DNA of 64,000 nt from contig JAEMBT020000004.1 of NCBI GenBank assembly GCA_018873245.2, forward strand, positions 13,028,418-13,092,417, written 5' to 3'. The stretch comes from Archegozetes longisetosus (taxonomy: Eukaryota; Arthropoda; Arachnida; Sarcoptiformes; Trhypochthoniidae). Shown here piece after piece: positions 50,443 to 63,800 of the stretch (its first letter is position 1; the number at the start of each line of letters is the position of its first letter). The position numbers were made by a program, and so were the translations under genes. The notes beneath the pieces are model-generated. The model had not been told where the DNA came from. It saw only the letters and a program-made list of their open reading frames with translations, and did not search any database.

Positions 50443-53400
50443 CTACAAAGAAAAGATGAAAAATATTTAATCTTGTGTTACATTAATAAAACAAAATCAC
50501 TGATAGCAATATGAAAAACTGTTTGTTATTTATTGATGTGGCACTTTTACTCGAAAAATATGCCTGAGAAATATGCTTTTCGAGACTGAGTACAACGCGT
50601 AAGAGCTTATAAGAAATATACATATATTTTTGATAAGACATTGGCTCATCAATTCATCTAATCTAAGACTTTCATCAAACTTCTCATCTAATTTAATCAT
50701 AGTTTATGGCATCAGTTTGCTAATTAAAGAAAGCGACTCGTTTAGATACTTTATTACTATTTTTTGTTTGAAGGAAAGCGTTGAAACACTACCTTTGGAT
50801 CAAAAACTTGAAGATTTAATAGTTAAAAGTTTGTACATTTTTAAATAATAGAGTATTATGTAACTTGAAACTGTTTGGCGTTGTGAAAGTTGAAAAGCAC
50901 ATTCATGAAGCTCTTTTTGTGTTGCTTGAATTTTTCATAACTTCAATTATAAGATGATATAAACTCTGTGGCAACACTTATTTTTGAGTTGCTACAGGCG
51001 TTTACTATGATGACGGGTCTAATAGATTGTGAAAATGGTGTAATTAAAATGATAGAGTGCACTGTAGTTTTTATGTTCGAAGCTGTGCTAAAGTTTTTAT
51101 TGTTAATCAATAAAAAGAGCTGTTGTGAGGCTCTAATGAAGTTAGTATTCAATGTAGTAGATTCAATGAAATTCTAACCCATATTGTCACTAATGCCTAA
51201 ACACTAGTCTTATAGAATGAATGGACTGACACTCAGATCGATAAGAGTATCGCTGATGGTCAAGAAATGGCTGACATACACACCAGGTCTTTACAGTTGG
51301 CACTAAATTTGCAAGTTGCAGAAACAGAGTGTGAGGTTTGCGAACTTCTCGTTCAGTTAAATTAATTGTAAGTTTAAGAACAAAACTAACTGATGAAACA
51401 GTCGCTTGCAAAATGTAGTTTCTCATGAAACGTTGCTTATTTTTTTTTTAATGTTAACAAATTCATAAAAATAAACACTAGAATACGTAGAGTTCACTAC
51501 AAATCAGCAAAATGTCATTCCGCTTGTTTGAAGTTTGCGAAGGCCTTAGTTTTTATAACTTACAGTTCAATTCAATTAATAATATGTAATTTTATATACA
51601 TTTGATTAAAATGGATTTTCTAACGAAAAACTTGCTCTACATTCGTGTATTAAGTAACTTCATAAAAATATTGAGACGTTTTCAATATTTTCCTTCAAGA
51701 GATTTAGGGCTTCTGTTAGTTATGTTAATTACAGCCTCAAGCTATCATTTTGTCACTTTAGGAAAAGAATCTGAGATCCTATTCAGTTTGCGAATTCATC
51801 TTATTTGACACACTTAAGCTTTTAATTGAATAGCAATTCAAACGTAAATCAGACAAATAATATTTATACGATTGAAAAAATGAAGTATTTACAAAATGTA
51901 AAGTAAATTGAAAAGATTCTAAATTTACAAAGTTTACGCGTTTCGTTACGACAGATCATATGTTCATCAATTCATTTGACTTAAATATGATCAGTACTTT
52001 GCTCATAATTGATTACATTTATTATTTTGCGACAAAACCAAATAAATGACTCTAATATTACAAACGGTTTGAAGTTGATTGAATATTCAATATAATTGTG
52101 ATTCTTCATAATTCTATTATTTTATATATTCAATCATTTGAATAAAGAGAAAAACAATTGGCTTTCGCTATATGATTGAGGCATTTGTATTGATTTAACT
52201 TTTCATATACTCTACTAATGACATAGAATTGAAATGACATTAGAATGTAGTAAAACGTTGTTGGTAACATTTTATTGCATTGTTTAGTTTACTTATCAAA
52301 TTTTATTTCCATTGCATTCTATTCATATGAGAAACCCTAAGCTATTAAATATGTCGTCAAAACTTCTGTATGTATCTCAAAAATACAAACAATTGTCTGT
52401 GAATACATTTTTTCACAAGAATTACCGTTATAATCGATAGCGACTGACATTATAATATTCCTTAAATAATGAGCGAAATGCTTTCAGATCATTTTCTACT
52501 TTCTCAGTTTACTGTTACTACAATTTATTGCAGGATATGAAAAATAAAATGTCAAAGTTTTTAATCGAACTCTTCTTTATTATCGATGTCTGAATAGCGA
52601 AGAGGTAACTGTCATATCGAAGAAAACTGACTTATGATCATATATCGTGACTTAACGGAGATACGTGACTTGCCACAAATGTTAAAAAAATTTTGATCGA
52701 AAAAATTGACATTTAGTGTGGTAGAAATCAATTTTTTAAACAGCATTTCATTATTAATCAATGTAATGTTGACTCATCTAAACTAATCTATTCGATCGAA
52801 CGTATGATTCTGGCTGTATATCTCAATCAGACAATTAGATATACAAGTATCAAATCGAGATCAAAATTGTTTTCCGACTGATTCGATATCTGGCTCAAAG
52901 CCATTTCCTATACTTTCGTATCTTTTCTATGATTGCAAGGATGGAAGTGCACATTATTTTCTCTTTTTCTTCTTATTGTACAGAAATATATATATTTGTC
53001 TCGCATTGTTCTCACGCAACAAATAATGCTAATGACAAACATAGCAGTAAATGTCTGATATTAATGAAATTTGCTGTTTTTGCTCTTATGTTAGTTGAGT
53101 CTCAAATTGATTCTGTCCTAATTATTATAAAACGTTAATTGGTTGCGCACAACTCGCACTATTAGTTATGAATTGACAAGCCGTTCGAGTATCAGGGAGA
53201 AACAAACAATCAAACGCTACTCTCAAGCCTCAAAGACTAATCAAATTGAATTGAATTTCTGCAAATAATCTATTGAGATAGTATTTGACTCACTAAATCA
53301 TAATGAGAAAAGTCTAGCATTCCATCAGTTCGTAACATTAATTATAACCAAAATTTTGATTTTGCTGTAAGAAAAGTACAGTCACATCAGAATAAATCGT

Positions 53401-54640
53401 ATTAGTGAAAAAAGTTAACTAAAAAGGGATTAAATTTCAACTTGAAAATGTCAATTAACTTGAACCCAATAAACTCGTCCCTTATCAATAATTAACTTCT
53501 ATTTGATTGCACAATTTCAAATGATTTCACGCTAAATAGCTGATTATCAAGTGATTTGATGCTTTTGTTGATTGTCATTTCTTACATATTAGTCATAACT
53601 GACTTGTTCTCATTCAAAGTTATAAAGTTTTGGCTTTGACTGATCTTTCAAAGACTTTTATTTCTCTGATATTACACGCTCCGTGCTTTTTTATGGAAAA
53701 GCATTTTTAACTGTCTATCAGTAATTGACCTGTACAATTTATTCGAACATAACTGTACAAAAACATCATACATTATTAAATTGCATTGTGTGCAAATCTC
53801 ATGTATATCTAAATAAAAATGGATATATTCTTAATGAGACTGAAACTTTAAAATAAACATAAAACAGTTCAAAATAATGTAAAAAATTGTTGATGAGTTC
53901 CTCTCAGATAACTGAAAGCTTTATTTCAGCTCAATTCTTTGAACCCTTGCTGAATCGAATTAGATTCTTATTGGCAGAAAACAACTTTATAAAAGAGCTT
54001 TTGTTCAAATATCTGATCACTTTGGAAGACAGCAACTTATTTACAAAAGGAATCAATAAAGACATTGGATATTTATGTCACTCTGACAAGTATTCAAAAA
54101 TAAAATTCATGTATTATTGTTAAGCTAACCAATTCAAAAAGATTGTGTGAAGCTGAAGCGTCAACATATCCAACCATTTTGCGCGTTCATCGTTTATTAG
54201 ATCATAAACATTTTTGAGCTATTCCAAAATCATTCCTATTTTGAAAAAATTCTGAAATAGCCTTTCTATGTGTTAGAATATAACTTAAAATATACGTATG
54301 AGCATTCGAATCGAAAAATGACTGAGTATTATTACTGCTTCAAAATATAAAGGCGAGCTTAAACATGAAAAAATCGCTTCAATTTGAGTCTTATTAAAAT
54401 ATACAGAATTCACTTTTTGTGACCAATTTTCAATATTTCAAGCCTTTAGTAAACTTTAATTGCATTAGTTTAAGTCTAACAGCAATGTTCTAAAACTATG
54501 TCTTAAGTAAACCTTTAAGCTCCATCTTTTTGAAGCTCAATTTCTGGTACTCAATCGAGGCTAATTTTTGAGTCATATTCTAATTATATGACTCAAATCA
54601 CACTTAAAACTAATTGGCTGACAATTGCACAACCAGCTGC
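50443..54640. other. Probable igloo intron or 5' flank, no exon found
   Basis: AT-rich DNA upstream of the igloo-like exon on the minus strand. Several open frames of 60-78 codons exist on both strands, none with a recognisable motif or splice context. No exon encoding a Met-Gly-Cys type N-terminus was found. Confidence 0.45.
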
Positions 54641-55230
54641 TATGTATAGAATGAGTCCAGTTCCGAATCGTTACAAGACGACTTTTTAAAGGTTTTCGGG
54701 GTATAAACAATCCATTTCGGGTGGTCGGAGATGCCACAAATTAATAACTGAGGAAATATGTGTAATCTTAAATTTTCAACTTTCCTCTCGAAATTTCAAA
54801 ATTTATCCGATTTTCTACAACCTTACACAGAGAAAAATCACCAAAACCCAATCTAATCCTAACCTAATCTATTACCAATTACTGGTCAATTACTCACTCA
54901 AAAATACCAAATACCAAAATATTCAAAACATTGAGCGTAACCGTATTTCCGGAAGTACTCATTTTCGATATCTTGGAGCCCCGGAGGTGGATTTCACGCC
55001 TCCGAGAACCCTTAAAACCCTTAGAACCCTTCATGATGATTCTGAACTGAGTCTATTCTATACAATAACATCTCAGGCGTAAGAGCTAGTGCCGGCTTAA
55101 TTTTCCGAGTCGTTTTTGAATGCCGAATTGCCACTTAAGCTTGCCTTAAGTGTCAGTTACCACTCAAGTGTACCCTTAGAATACAGGTACGACAGATTTA
55201 TTTCGAAAATCCCGAAAATATTTCTGCGAC
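54640..55230. other. GC-richer patch of unknown origin, with CCTAA-like tract
   Basis: This segment is clearly less AT-rich than its flanks (for example GGAGCCCCGGAGGTGG near 54977). It contains a short hairpin CGGAGG..CCTCCG (about 54982-55005), repeated ACCCTTARAA units (about 55008-55031) and a degenerate CCTAA/TCTAA tract at 54847-54873. There is no open frame and no terminal repeats that I can pair. Composition suggests an old inserted repeat; the family is unknown. Confidence 0.4.
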
Positions 55231-58200
55231 AAACATCTAAAATCGATTGATTTTGATTTTAGGGTTGATGTCAAGCGATTGCTTGAAAGCGTAAATTATA
55301 CTCTGAAAGTGGTTCTTGAAGATCTTTGTCTAAGTGTGTTGATTAAAACCAGATATTTGGTCACAATACGGCAACATATGAAAAAACATTTCAAAGGCCT
55401 ATCTTAGACAGTCTTGATCTCACACTTAGCGCAAGATCTCCCAGAATTGAATATTTTATCATTTGAAGGATAGCAAAATCATTTGATCAAATGCTTTTGT
55501 CATAGCAGAAAAGATTAAATTTATCCGATCAACAACAATCTATTACTATTAGACAGTTATTGGGTTTCCTTTCGCTTTAAAATATTTGAAGTGTCATACG
55601 AACAAATTTTATCCTCTTTGAAAATGCTTTGAAAGTTGATAAGAAGAAACAAGTCAATATCTATGAATAAGAAATTTGTTAAATCTGAAAGTAAAAAAAT
55701 GTTTTACTGACCGTATAGGTCATATTTGCTAAGATAGGTCTTCAAAATGAGGTCTCTTCTCGTATAGTTTGTTAACAAAATAATTCGTGTGATTAGGGAT
55801 CGTGAAAAAATGAACTCAATCCTTAATTTTTATGGTTAAGAAAAATAATTAGGATCAGCAAATTTGAAAGCCTCATAGTTTCTATAACTAGAGTCGAAGT
55901 ACAGCTGCTTTGAGTCGAGGAAACATTTGCCCAAAGTGAGCAACATTGACTTTTGCATTATTTGGTACCGATTTTGACTAACATTTAAGAGAAGTTCTTT
56001 TGAAAACTGCTGAAATAGTCAAAGCAAACGTAGATCTTCTTGAATTGGTAAGTAAAGCCCACACAAACAATTACTATCATCCGTCATATCATATATTATA
56101 AATGTTTGTACTTTCGATTTTGGTCAAATCATACCAAACATTTGAAGTCCAGCAATATTTTTCTAAATATGTTATTTATAAATGTTTATTATTCTTTCAG
56201 CCCTAAAATACATGAGTTATTCTCGTAGAGTATACGCGTAGTTTTTGCAAATTATCCTGGTATAAGATATAGAATTTCATGGTTTCAAGTGTTTCAAACT
56301 ATAGTTAAGTCTACATAATATTGATATTTGAACATACCTGTAGTTTATGGAGTGTAACCAAAGAAGATTTTATAAGAACTTGGAAGTAGCACTACTACTG
56401 AATTGAATTTCATTTTTATATTAGACTGTTATGATTCATTTAACTAAATTTTGAGCACAATTTTCTATTCAGAGAGATCAACACAATAAGAATCTAAGTT
56501 TGCGACAAAAATAATCATTTAAATGACTGTCAAATGCTTTCTTATTATTTTATTTACACAATATATCTATTTATTGCTTTTGATGCAAGTTTGTAAAAAT
56601 ATAAGCATCAATAATTTTTGACAAAACAAAAATAGTGTTCAATCAATCAATCTTTATTTAGATATAAGTTCTATATTTAGACTGAAATAGTTCGTTCATT
56701 AATTGCAGCTCAAAAAAACTTTGATCTTCTTAGAAAATATGATTGGTTTTTTATGTTCCATAAACTTAAGTCATGAAATCCAATTTTTTATCACTTTGTT
56801 GAACCGTCTTTTTTAATGATTAGTTCAGATGTTTTAGTAAAATTCATATAAAATGTATGACTCAACTAATTGCCTTTAACAACTGCGAACGTATTGTTGA
56901 GGTTTAGAAAATTTTCTGCGATAAATAGTTTGGTATTACTTGGCTTTTCATAAATTAGAAATTAAAGCTTGCTCAACATATGAGTCAATTTTACCATTGA
57001 TTGTTAAGAACATCTGCATTTTATATTCTTAATTATAATAATTGCAGAACAGAAGTCAGTCATGCAATTCGCTTTAATCAATGTAAATGTTTGCCAAAAT
57101 CAAAATTAATTTTTTTAGGCAATTATCTCAAAAAGTTAATTCTAGAGTTTTATCGACTTGTGAATCTAAGATTTATTTATTTATAAAGTAGATGCTTTGC
57201 AGCGAAATTGTTAGAACAATTTTCTGGCTAATTACTATTGTATGAACACATTGTGTACTGCTGTCGATCAACTTCTTTACTCTTTCGTGATTAAAAACTT
57301 GCGATCCACGCTAAAATTGAATAATGAGTTTAATACGCAAAAACTAAACTGTTAAATGTCCACATTAATTGAGTCGTTAGGCAACTATATGTTGATGCTA
57401 TTGACCATTATAGCCATTATGTTTTAGGAGACTAACTGTTTTTCGCAAACAAAATCACATTAAGGCTTAACAGTACTCAATGTGATAGTATTGTGCAGAT
57501 TGTCTTAAATTACGACACAGTAGTCAATCCACACAATACAATACTCGAAACAATAGCTGCTCAAAAGTTATTCAGTCATCCTTATTTTAGCTCAAGTGCA
57601 ATTATTATTTGAACGGAAGGACATACAGACTAGATTTTTTACACAAAATTATTGTCTTGTATTGTACACAGTTCTAAACGAAAATCAGATCTAGTTATAA
57701 GTTTTTGGAAAGCTTTTGTTGAGCTCACATTTCTACAAACAATAATGTCACTCGAGACCAATTGTGTATTTAATATAAATGTTTAGTTGAGCCAATAACA
57801 TACAAGGTGTCTACTCGTATAGTTAGATAATTTACTTTTGGTTCTCTATTTCTTTCAATCTAGATTCTGGAGCTGGTAATAATGAACAAAAGTAATGGCT
57901 ATAAAGGAGAACATTCATCAAAAATTCAAGAGTTGGGAATTGAAGAGTCAGATCAAATTAATCTCAAAAATTGAAAACAATATTGACTTTTTGACCTTTC
58001 ATCTTAAACATACGCAGCCCTTCATTCATAAATATTTGAAACTAATAATAAATGTGATTATTATTAAATGAAGTGCTTTTAAGCCTAAAAGTACTCTATA
58101 GTTGCTTGAAATGGCTCAGTCATATGCTTTCAATTTTCGATTGTTTCGAATCATATGATATAAGAAACGCAACGACTCTCATGCCAGAGTGCCTAATAAA

Positions 58201-60660
58201 AATGATTAAAATGGATTATTTTTCACACAATTTGCCTTTTATAAGAGCGATAATACATTTTCGCTGCTACATTGTTCTGCTAATGCTCAGCTGCTACTCA
58301 ATCATCACTTTGATTACAAGTTGCTAAGTGGCTAACACTTCAATTTTGATGTTAGCAAATCATAAACAAAAGGCAAAAGCCAGTCAAACTGTAATATCAT
58401 AAAAGCGAACATATAGTGTGATCTTGAATAAAGGCTGAAAAAATTCTAGTTTGTACCAAATATCTTGTTTGAAAGACAAATTTAGTAAGTTTTTCAATCA
58501 CTGCTAACATAAGCATATGAGATCTAATTGAACAAAAACTCAGTTGTAATACCGGTAATAACAAAACTAAACGATCAGTCAAAGATGCAATTCTTTTGTA
58601 GTTTATTGTGGAAACATTTCAGTTCAATGTTTAGCTGTGTATTTATTCTTTAGATAACAATCAAAACAGAAATAAACTACAAGATAAAACCAAAATGAGC
58701 GAAACAAAATAGAAGAATCGGAATTCAATGTAAGAGAATCTTTGAATAAAAGAACTTCACTCAAAATACAATTTGAATGAGTGACAAAATAGGAAATGCT
58801 ATCCACTGGCAACGATTTACTTCCTCCTTCTTTTTAAGCATCTCGTTTTGAAGATTAGTTTCAGATCAGTCATACGAATAATGTTCAGTCAGTTATTACT
58901 TCAAATTAGTTGATGTCGAATGAGTTCACTTAATTGTTGGGTCATTGCATAGGTACTACAGTCTCGTGTAATTACATGCGAAATCACGTTCAAATTTGGC
59001 TCAACAGCTCAATAATTCCAATTTATAGTCTTTTTGATTAAAGAAAACACTATCATTCGTGCGATTAACAGCGTTCATAGAGCGACAATGTTGTTTAGTT
59101 CGAATTGTATTCCAAAAACTTGCAAGAATAAAGCAAATTTACAATCAGTTAAGATATCTGTCAAAAACTTTATGTAAAAATATAAGCGCAGTTCAATCTT
59201 ATTCTACTGTTTTGTGTCTACTTTTGTCATAGAATTTGATGCATTGATCGCATTTTGGATCGTAAGTAGAGGTCAACAACGCTCGAATGCAATATTTGCC
59301 TAAAATTTGATACAAATTTCAAACTTAATATTTATATCGAGTAAAATTCCTAATATAATGAACTGCATAAGTTCTATACTGAACGGCAAAAAGAGAGCAT
59401 CACATCTATTAACTTAATAAATATCAGGTATCCAACAGCTAATTGCATTGTTGAGATTTTACATTTACAAATGACTTAGTTTCGACCAAAAAATTAAACA
59501 AACAGAATTGTACTCAAAGCTGGATAATATATTAATAATCGCCAGTATTTTGGCTCATTTTGTCAATATCAGTTAAGGATTTAAATTATTTCAGTAAATG
59601 ATAGACTTTTCCGCGACAGTCATTTTATGGAACCTTTGAGGCATCACATTCCTTTGTTAAATATATTTGTTTTCTTCTAATTTAGTGAAACCTCTAAGTG
59701 AAAGGCTGTCGTACTCATAGACTTGACATAAAATGATGACTGAAAGTATCTGACATCTTAGATTACAAGTAGAACTTAGCGTAGTGCTGCGTTCATTCAT
59801 TTTATGTGTCTTGTCATAGATCTAAGACATGCTGACCTGTACAATACTACCAGAAATAATACCACATTCGCTGCGTTTAGTTCACGTGAATCAATATCTT
59901 TTTGCATTAATCAGAACTTAGAGAACTGCTTTTGTCTCCATGATTATACTGATGCAAACAAAACATCAAATATTATATATTTAGTGAAAAAGTAATCAAA
60001 TATTAACAATAAAATGACAGAATAATAATTAATGATAGACTAATGTGTCAATTAGTTTTACTAATGAGTCACTAATGATCAAATTAATCAGAGGTTAGAA
60101 TGTAGATCAATCAATAAACCGGAATTGATAGTTAGCAATATAATTACAATTGATTATCAAAGTATCGACATTTCAGAAAGCTTGTTTTTAAAACAAAACG
60201 AGCTTTTGATAATTTGTTGTTATTGAGATTTGAGAATTCTCCAATAAATTCCTTTGATAAGAACTGGAGATTAGTGGTCTCTCTTTTCGAGTTGTGGATT
60301 CCGAGTCTCGGAACTGCAACATTTGATCGAGACTGAAAATTTGAATAAATCAGTGCTAACAATATAATAATAGAAGGCCTTTACATTAGATATGAAATGA
60401 TGCATAACCGTACACAATACTACATATTTTATTATCTGAACATTTTCCAACATCTAGGGCAAAAAATAAACAAAATACATTTTCCAAAACTAAATAAAAA
60501 GAGTCAAAAAATAAAAGGGGAAAAATTTGAGAAGAAACTTCTATTAACAGTGTATGACGCGATTTTCTGTATTTTGGTAGTTTTCTCTACACTCGTCAGT
60601 ATGAAACTGAATATGAGTTTTGACAAGTTTTATTAAATTCTACAATTTATGACAATTTTA
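55231..60660. other. Non-coding AT-rich DNA
   Basis: No gene, RNA or repeat is supported. Open frames up to 84 codons lie in ordinary AT-rich sequence. Confidence 0.45.
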
Positions 60661-60679
60661 AGTCAGAATTTGTACTTTT

Positions 60680-60730
60680 GAGAGTCTCAAGTGCACCCGA
60701 TCGAGACTCGAGTCTCGGGTCTCGACTCTC
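60680..60730. repeat. GAGTCTCG palindrome cluster
   Basis: Several GAGTCTC/GAGACTC units lie in alternating orientation, including the perfect 16 bp palindrome CGAGACTCGAGTCTCG at 60702-60717. A further CCGAGTCTCGG lies near 60300. The look is like subterminal arrays of hAT elements, but no paired ends or target duplication could be found. Confidence 0.6.
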
Positions 60731-62344
60731 TTAACAGCTACTACTAAAAATATAGAAAGGCTTCGATATCCCTCAGAGTCTAAATCGACTTAATCTAAAT
60801 TATATCGTTGAATAATTTAAATTTGCTTTGGCTTTTCTACTTTTTGGTTCTTTTGAAAAGCAGTAATTGAAGTGTTACTAAGTTCATATTTAAGTTAGTG
60901 TTAAAATCTTGCTCAATTGCTTAAGTGTCAAACATAAGATATTATAGTTTGCACTAAGCACACTATATTACTAAACATTGGCTGTCAAAGGCATTAAGTT
61001 TTAGCAAAAGTGTCATCTTCTGACTCTCAGTTACCCTCTTTCCACTGACTGCTATTCTGAAACACATAACTTATTTGCAGGAAATGCATTTCCTCAAATA
61101 CGTAATAAAGCGAAACTGAAATAATTTACTCTCTGTCATTAATTTAGAAGTCAGACATAATAACTAAAGTCAACATTAAGTATGAATGATGCTTTCTCTT
61201 TTACTTAATTTTGAAAGTCAGATGAGTGCATTAATTGTCAATCAAATCTGATACAGCTATTAAAAATGATGATGTGTACTTCAATTCAATTCGTACAAAT
61301 TTTGTTTGAATGTTTAAAACTGGTCATTTTGACACCAAACATTCACACTAAATATAACTGCAACCATTTAATGTTTAAGGCAATCATATATATGAGACTA
61401 GTTTTTTCTAATGAATGAAGAGTGACGAGATGAGTAAAATCTTACATCAAATTTGAATTCAAATGCACCTAAAGAGTATTTTTTTTGCGTTAGTTAACAG
61501 ATTACTAGAGGTTAAGATGCGTAATATTACAACAGGCTCACTCTGACTTAATGTTAGAATGTTCCGAATCAAGGATCGTATATGAGAAATGGAACAAAAT
61601 CTTACGAATAAATGATTTGTTATCAATACATATGAACTGAAGGTTAGAGAATACGCCACTTTTTTAATACCCATAATTTATTTATTAATAGCGTGAGTGT
61701 GCCATCGTGATCATAGAGAAAACGGAGTGCATTACATACCAATAATAGTATCGATTCGGTTCTTCCCGTATATTTGGCATTCTTTGAGCTTCATTACAGC
61801 ATTTTTATCATTGAGTTTGTGCCACCCCTTCAACAAACGAGGAAATTGGCGAAACTATTGGCTTTTTCCCTACAACTATTCTTTTCAACTGATTTCTTAT
61901 AATTTTATGCAAAAATCGATTTTCTCTTTTTCAGTAGGATTTTATCCTTTGAGCTGAAAACAAATTCCTATATGAAACACAGACCATCATACATCCATAG
62001 TATGTTAGAGAGAGCTTTGTGTGTGTTCTACATCAAAAAATCGATATTCGCATCCGTTTTGTAGTCGTAGGTATGAGTCTATATATGTGTTTGTGCTTTA
62101 ATAAAATCCAGAAATTCGATCAAAATGACTAGAATCAAAGTTTTAGGGATAAACTGTTCGATATTTTGTTTGTAATTTAATAGCTGTCAATTTGGGCTAT
62201 TCATAAATTCTGTAAAATAGTCAATGTTATAATTATACTAGTATCATATCAAGTCAGATTTCAATTTATTATTAATAAACTGAAAATTGATGTGCAGATA
62301 TATTAAAGAGCGCATTGGTTGCGTATTATTGCGTGCTATCATTT

Positions 62345-62345
<1 letters not shown>
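60731..62345. other. Non-coding AT-rich DNA
   Basis: Nothing recognisable; no exon-like frame or repeat structure was seen. Confidence 0.45.
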
Positions 62346-62388
<43 letters not shown>

Positions 62389-62389
62389 C

Positions 62390-62420
<31 letters not shown>
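62346..62420 (+). repeat. Compound (TG)n-(GA)n microsatellite
   Basis: About 20 TG units (62346-62386), a short interruption AGCGAAA, then about 14 GA units (to 62420). Open frames across it on both strands are artefacts of the repeat. Confidence 0.93.
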
Positions 62421-62424
<4 letters not shown>

Positions 62425-63600
62425 GTCACTAGTTCAAATCATAAGTCCAGCTTAAATGTTTTGAAATAACTTAAACTTAATATTGTTTCGAAATAAGATA
62501 TTAATTGAATTGGGAATGTCATATTCAGAATCTATTCTCTAAAAAATCTTATAAAATTGCTGACTCACAAAATTGCATTTCATATTTGCGTTACTATGTT
62601 TTACTGACATTCTTATCAATTGCTGTTATATTTATTGAAATTTTAGAAGTGAAATTTTTCATTGTTAAAAAATTTGTTTAACATTTTTAGAAATATAAAA
62701 CAAATATTATACATATTGGAATAATAAAGACGAACACGACCAGCACTCATTTGAGGTCACAAAAGCAAATTTAGACTCGAAATTTTGCAAAAAAGACTCA
62801 AAATCATTCAGTGCTATCATTTGAAAGATATCATATACTATTAAATAATCAGAATGAATGGTGATGCCCTTAAATAGTAGGCAAATGTGCAAACTTTTAC
62901 TATTACAGTTAGAAAGCTATCATGTTATTAACTTAGAGTTGGTCTTATACCACACCCGTTCATATGTAAGCATTGTATTCAATTTGAATAAGTTATGCAA
63001 CAGAAAGAATAGACACCGAATACATCATAATCGTTATATTGTAGACCAAAAAATAAGGTCCAAAGTAAAAACCTCACGTACAATGTTCAAAGGGTACGCC
63101 TTAAGATTGCAGTCATTTTTCAATTTACAACATATACAAACCCCAGACTGAAACCAATTTATCTTCTGTTATTCTAGAGGTTTTAAAAGGCTTGTATTTT
63201 TATCATCAATTTTTTATTCACATGTATTGAAAAACAATTGATGAAAATGTTCAATAATAAAATTCGAGTGTGACAAAGTTAGCTCAAAATTCTATCGTAA
63301 GATCAAAACTATGATTGAACCGAATATAACCTCAATTCTAATGATTTGAAAAGATTACATTGATTTAGTTTTGGACAAAATGACCTCAAGATTTTCAACT
63401 AAATTTCGATGATTTTGTCATTGTATTGGTTGTTAGTCATCATTTATTTTTATGGTTTATAAATATATAAATAGGAGCAGAGGAAAAGATAGGATTCTTT
63501 ATAATCTTCAACATAAAGCAAATACAAGGTATATAACAGTTTCTCGAACTTTATTTTTAAACTATTGATTTTGAACTACGCTTTCAATGGCAGAACTCAT
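62421..63600. other. Non-coding or unassigned AT-rich DNA
   Basis: A 97-codon open frame (62858-63151, + strand) encodes a basic, motif-free peptide; it lacks splice or codon-bias support and is not called as a gene. Nothing else is evident. Confidence 0.4.
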
Positions 63601-63639
63601 TTTATTGGCTAAGCATTGCACTGACGCTCAATTTTGAAT

Positions 63640-63800
63640 AAAATAATACACACAAGAGGTAAGTGTTCGCGTTGCAGCTCGTTTTATTTACGCCCAGTTT
63701 AGATATTGGGGAGACACATGCCTCACTTGCGAGAGCAACAATAATCAACTACGCCTAGCCTATTCTCCTAACCTAACCCAACTAACTTAACCTAATATAA
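63640..63800. other. GC-richer patch with telomere-like CCTAA tract
   Basis: A compositional island (GCGTTGCAGCTCG, ACGCCCAGTTTAG, CGAGAGCAAC) ends in a degenerate CCTAA array (63765-63796, with CCTAACCTAACCC at its centre). CCTAA is the complement of the arthropod telomeric unit TTAGG. It could be an interstitial telomere-like scar or the end of an unidentified repeat; no paired termini are visible. Confidence 0.4.

Noticed and set aside
60260-60745. Possible third hAT element between a TAGTGG sequence and GAGTCTCG array
   Set aside because: The putative ends do not pair well and no 8 bp duplication is present.
62244-62469. Open frames encoding His-Thr or Arg-Glu repeats
   Set aside because: They are products of reading through the TG/GA microsatellite.
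62858-63151. 97-codon + strand open frame, basic C-terminal half
   Set aside because: No motif, no codon bias and no splice evidence; frames of this size are plausible by chance over 64 kb.
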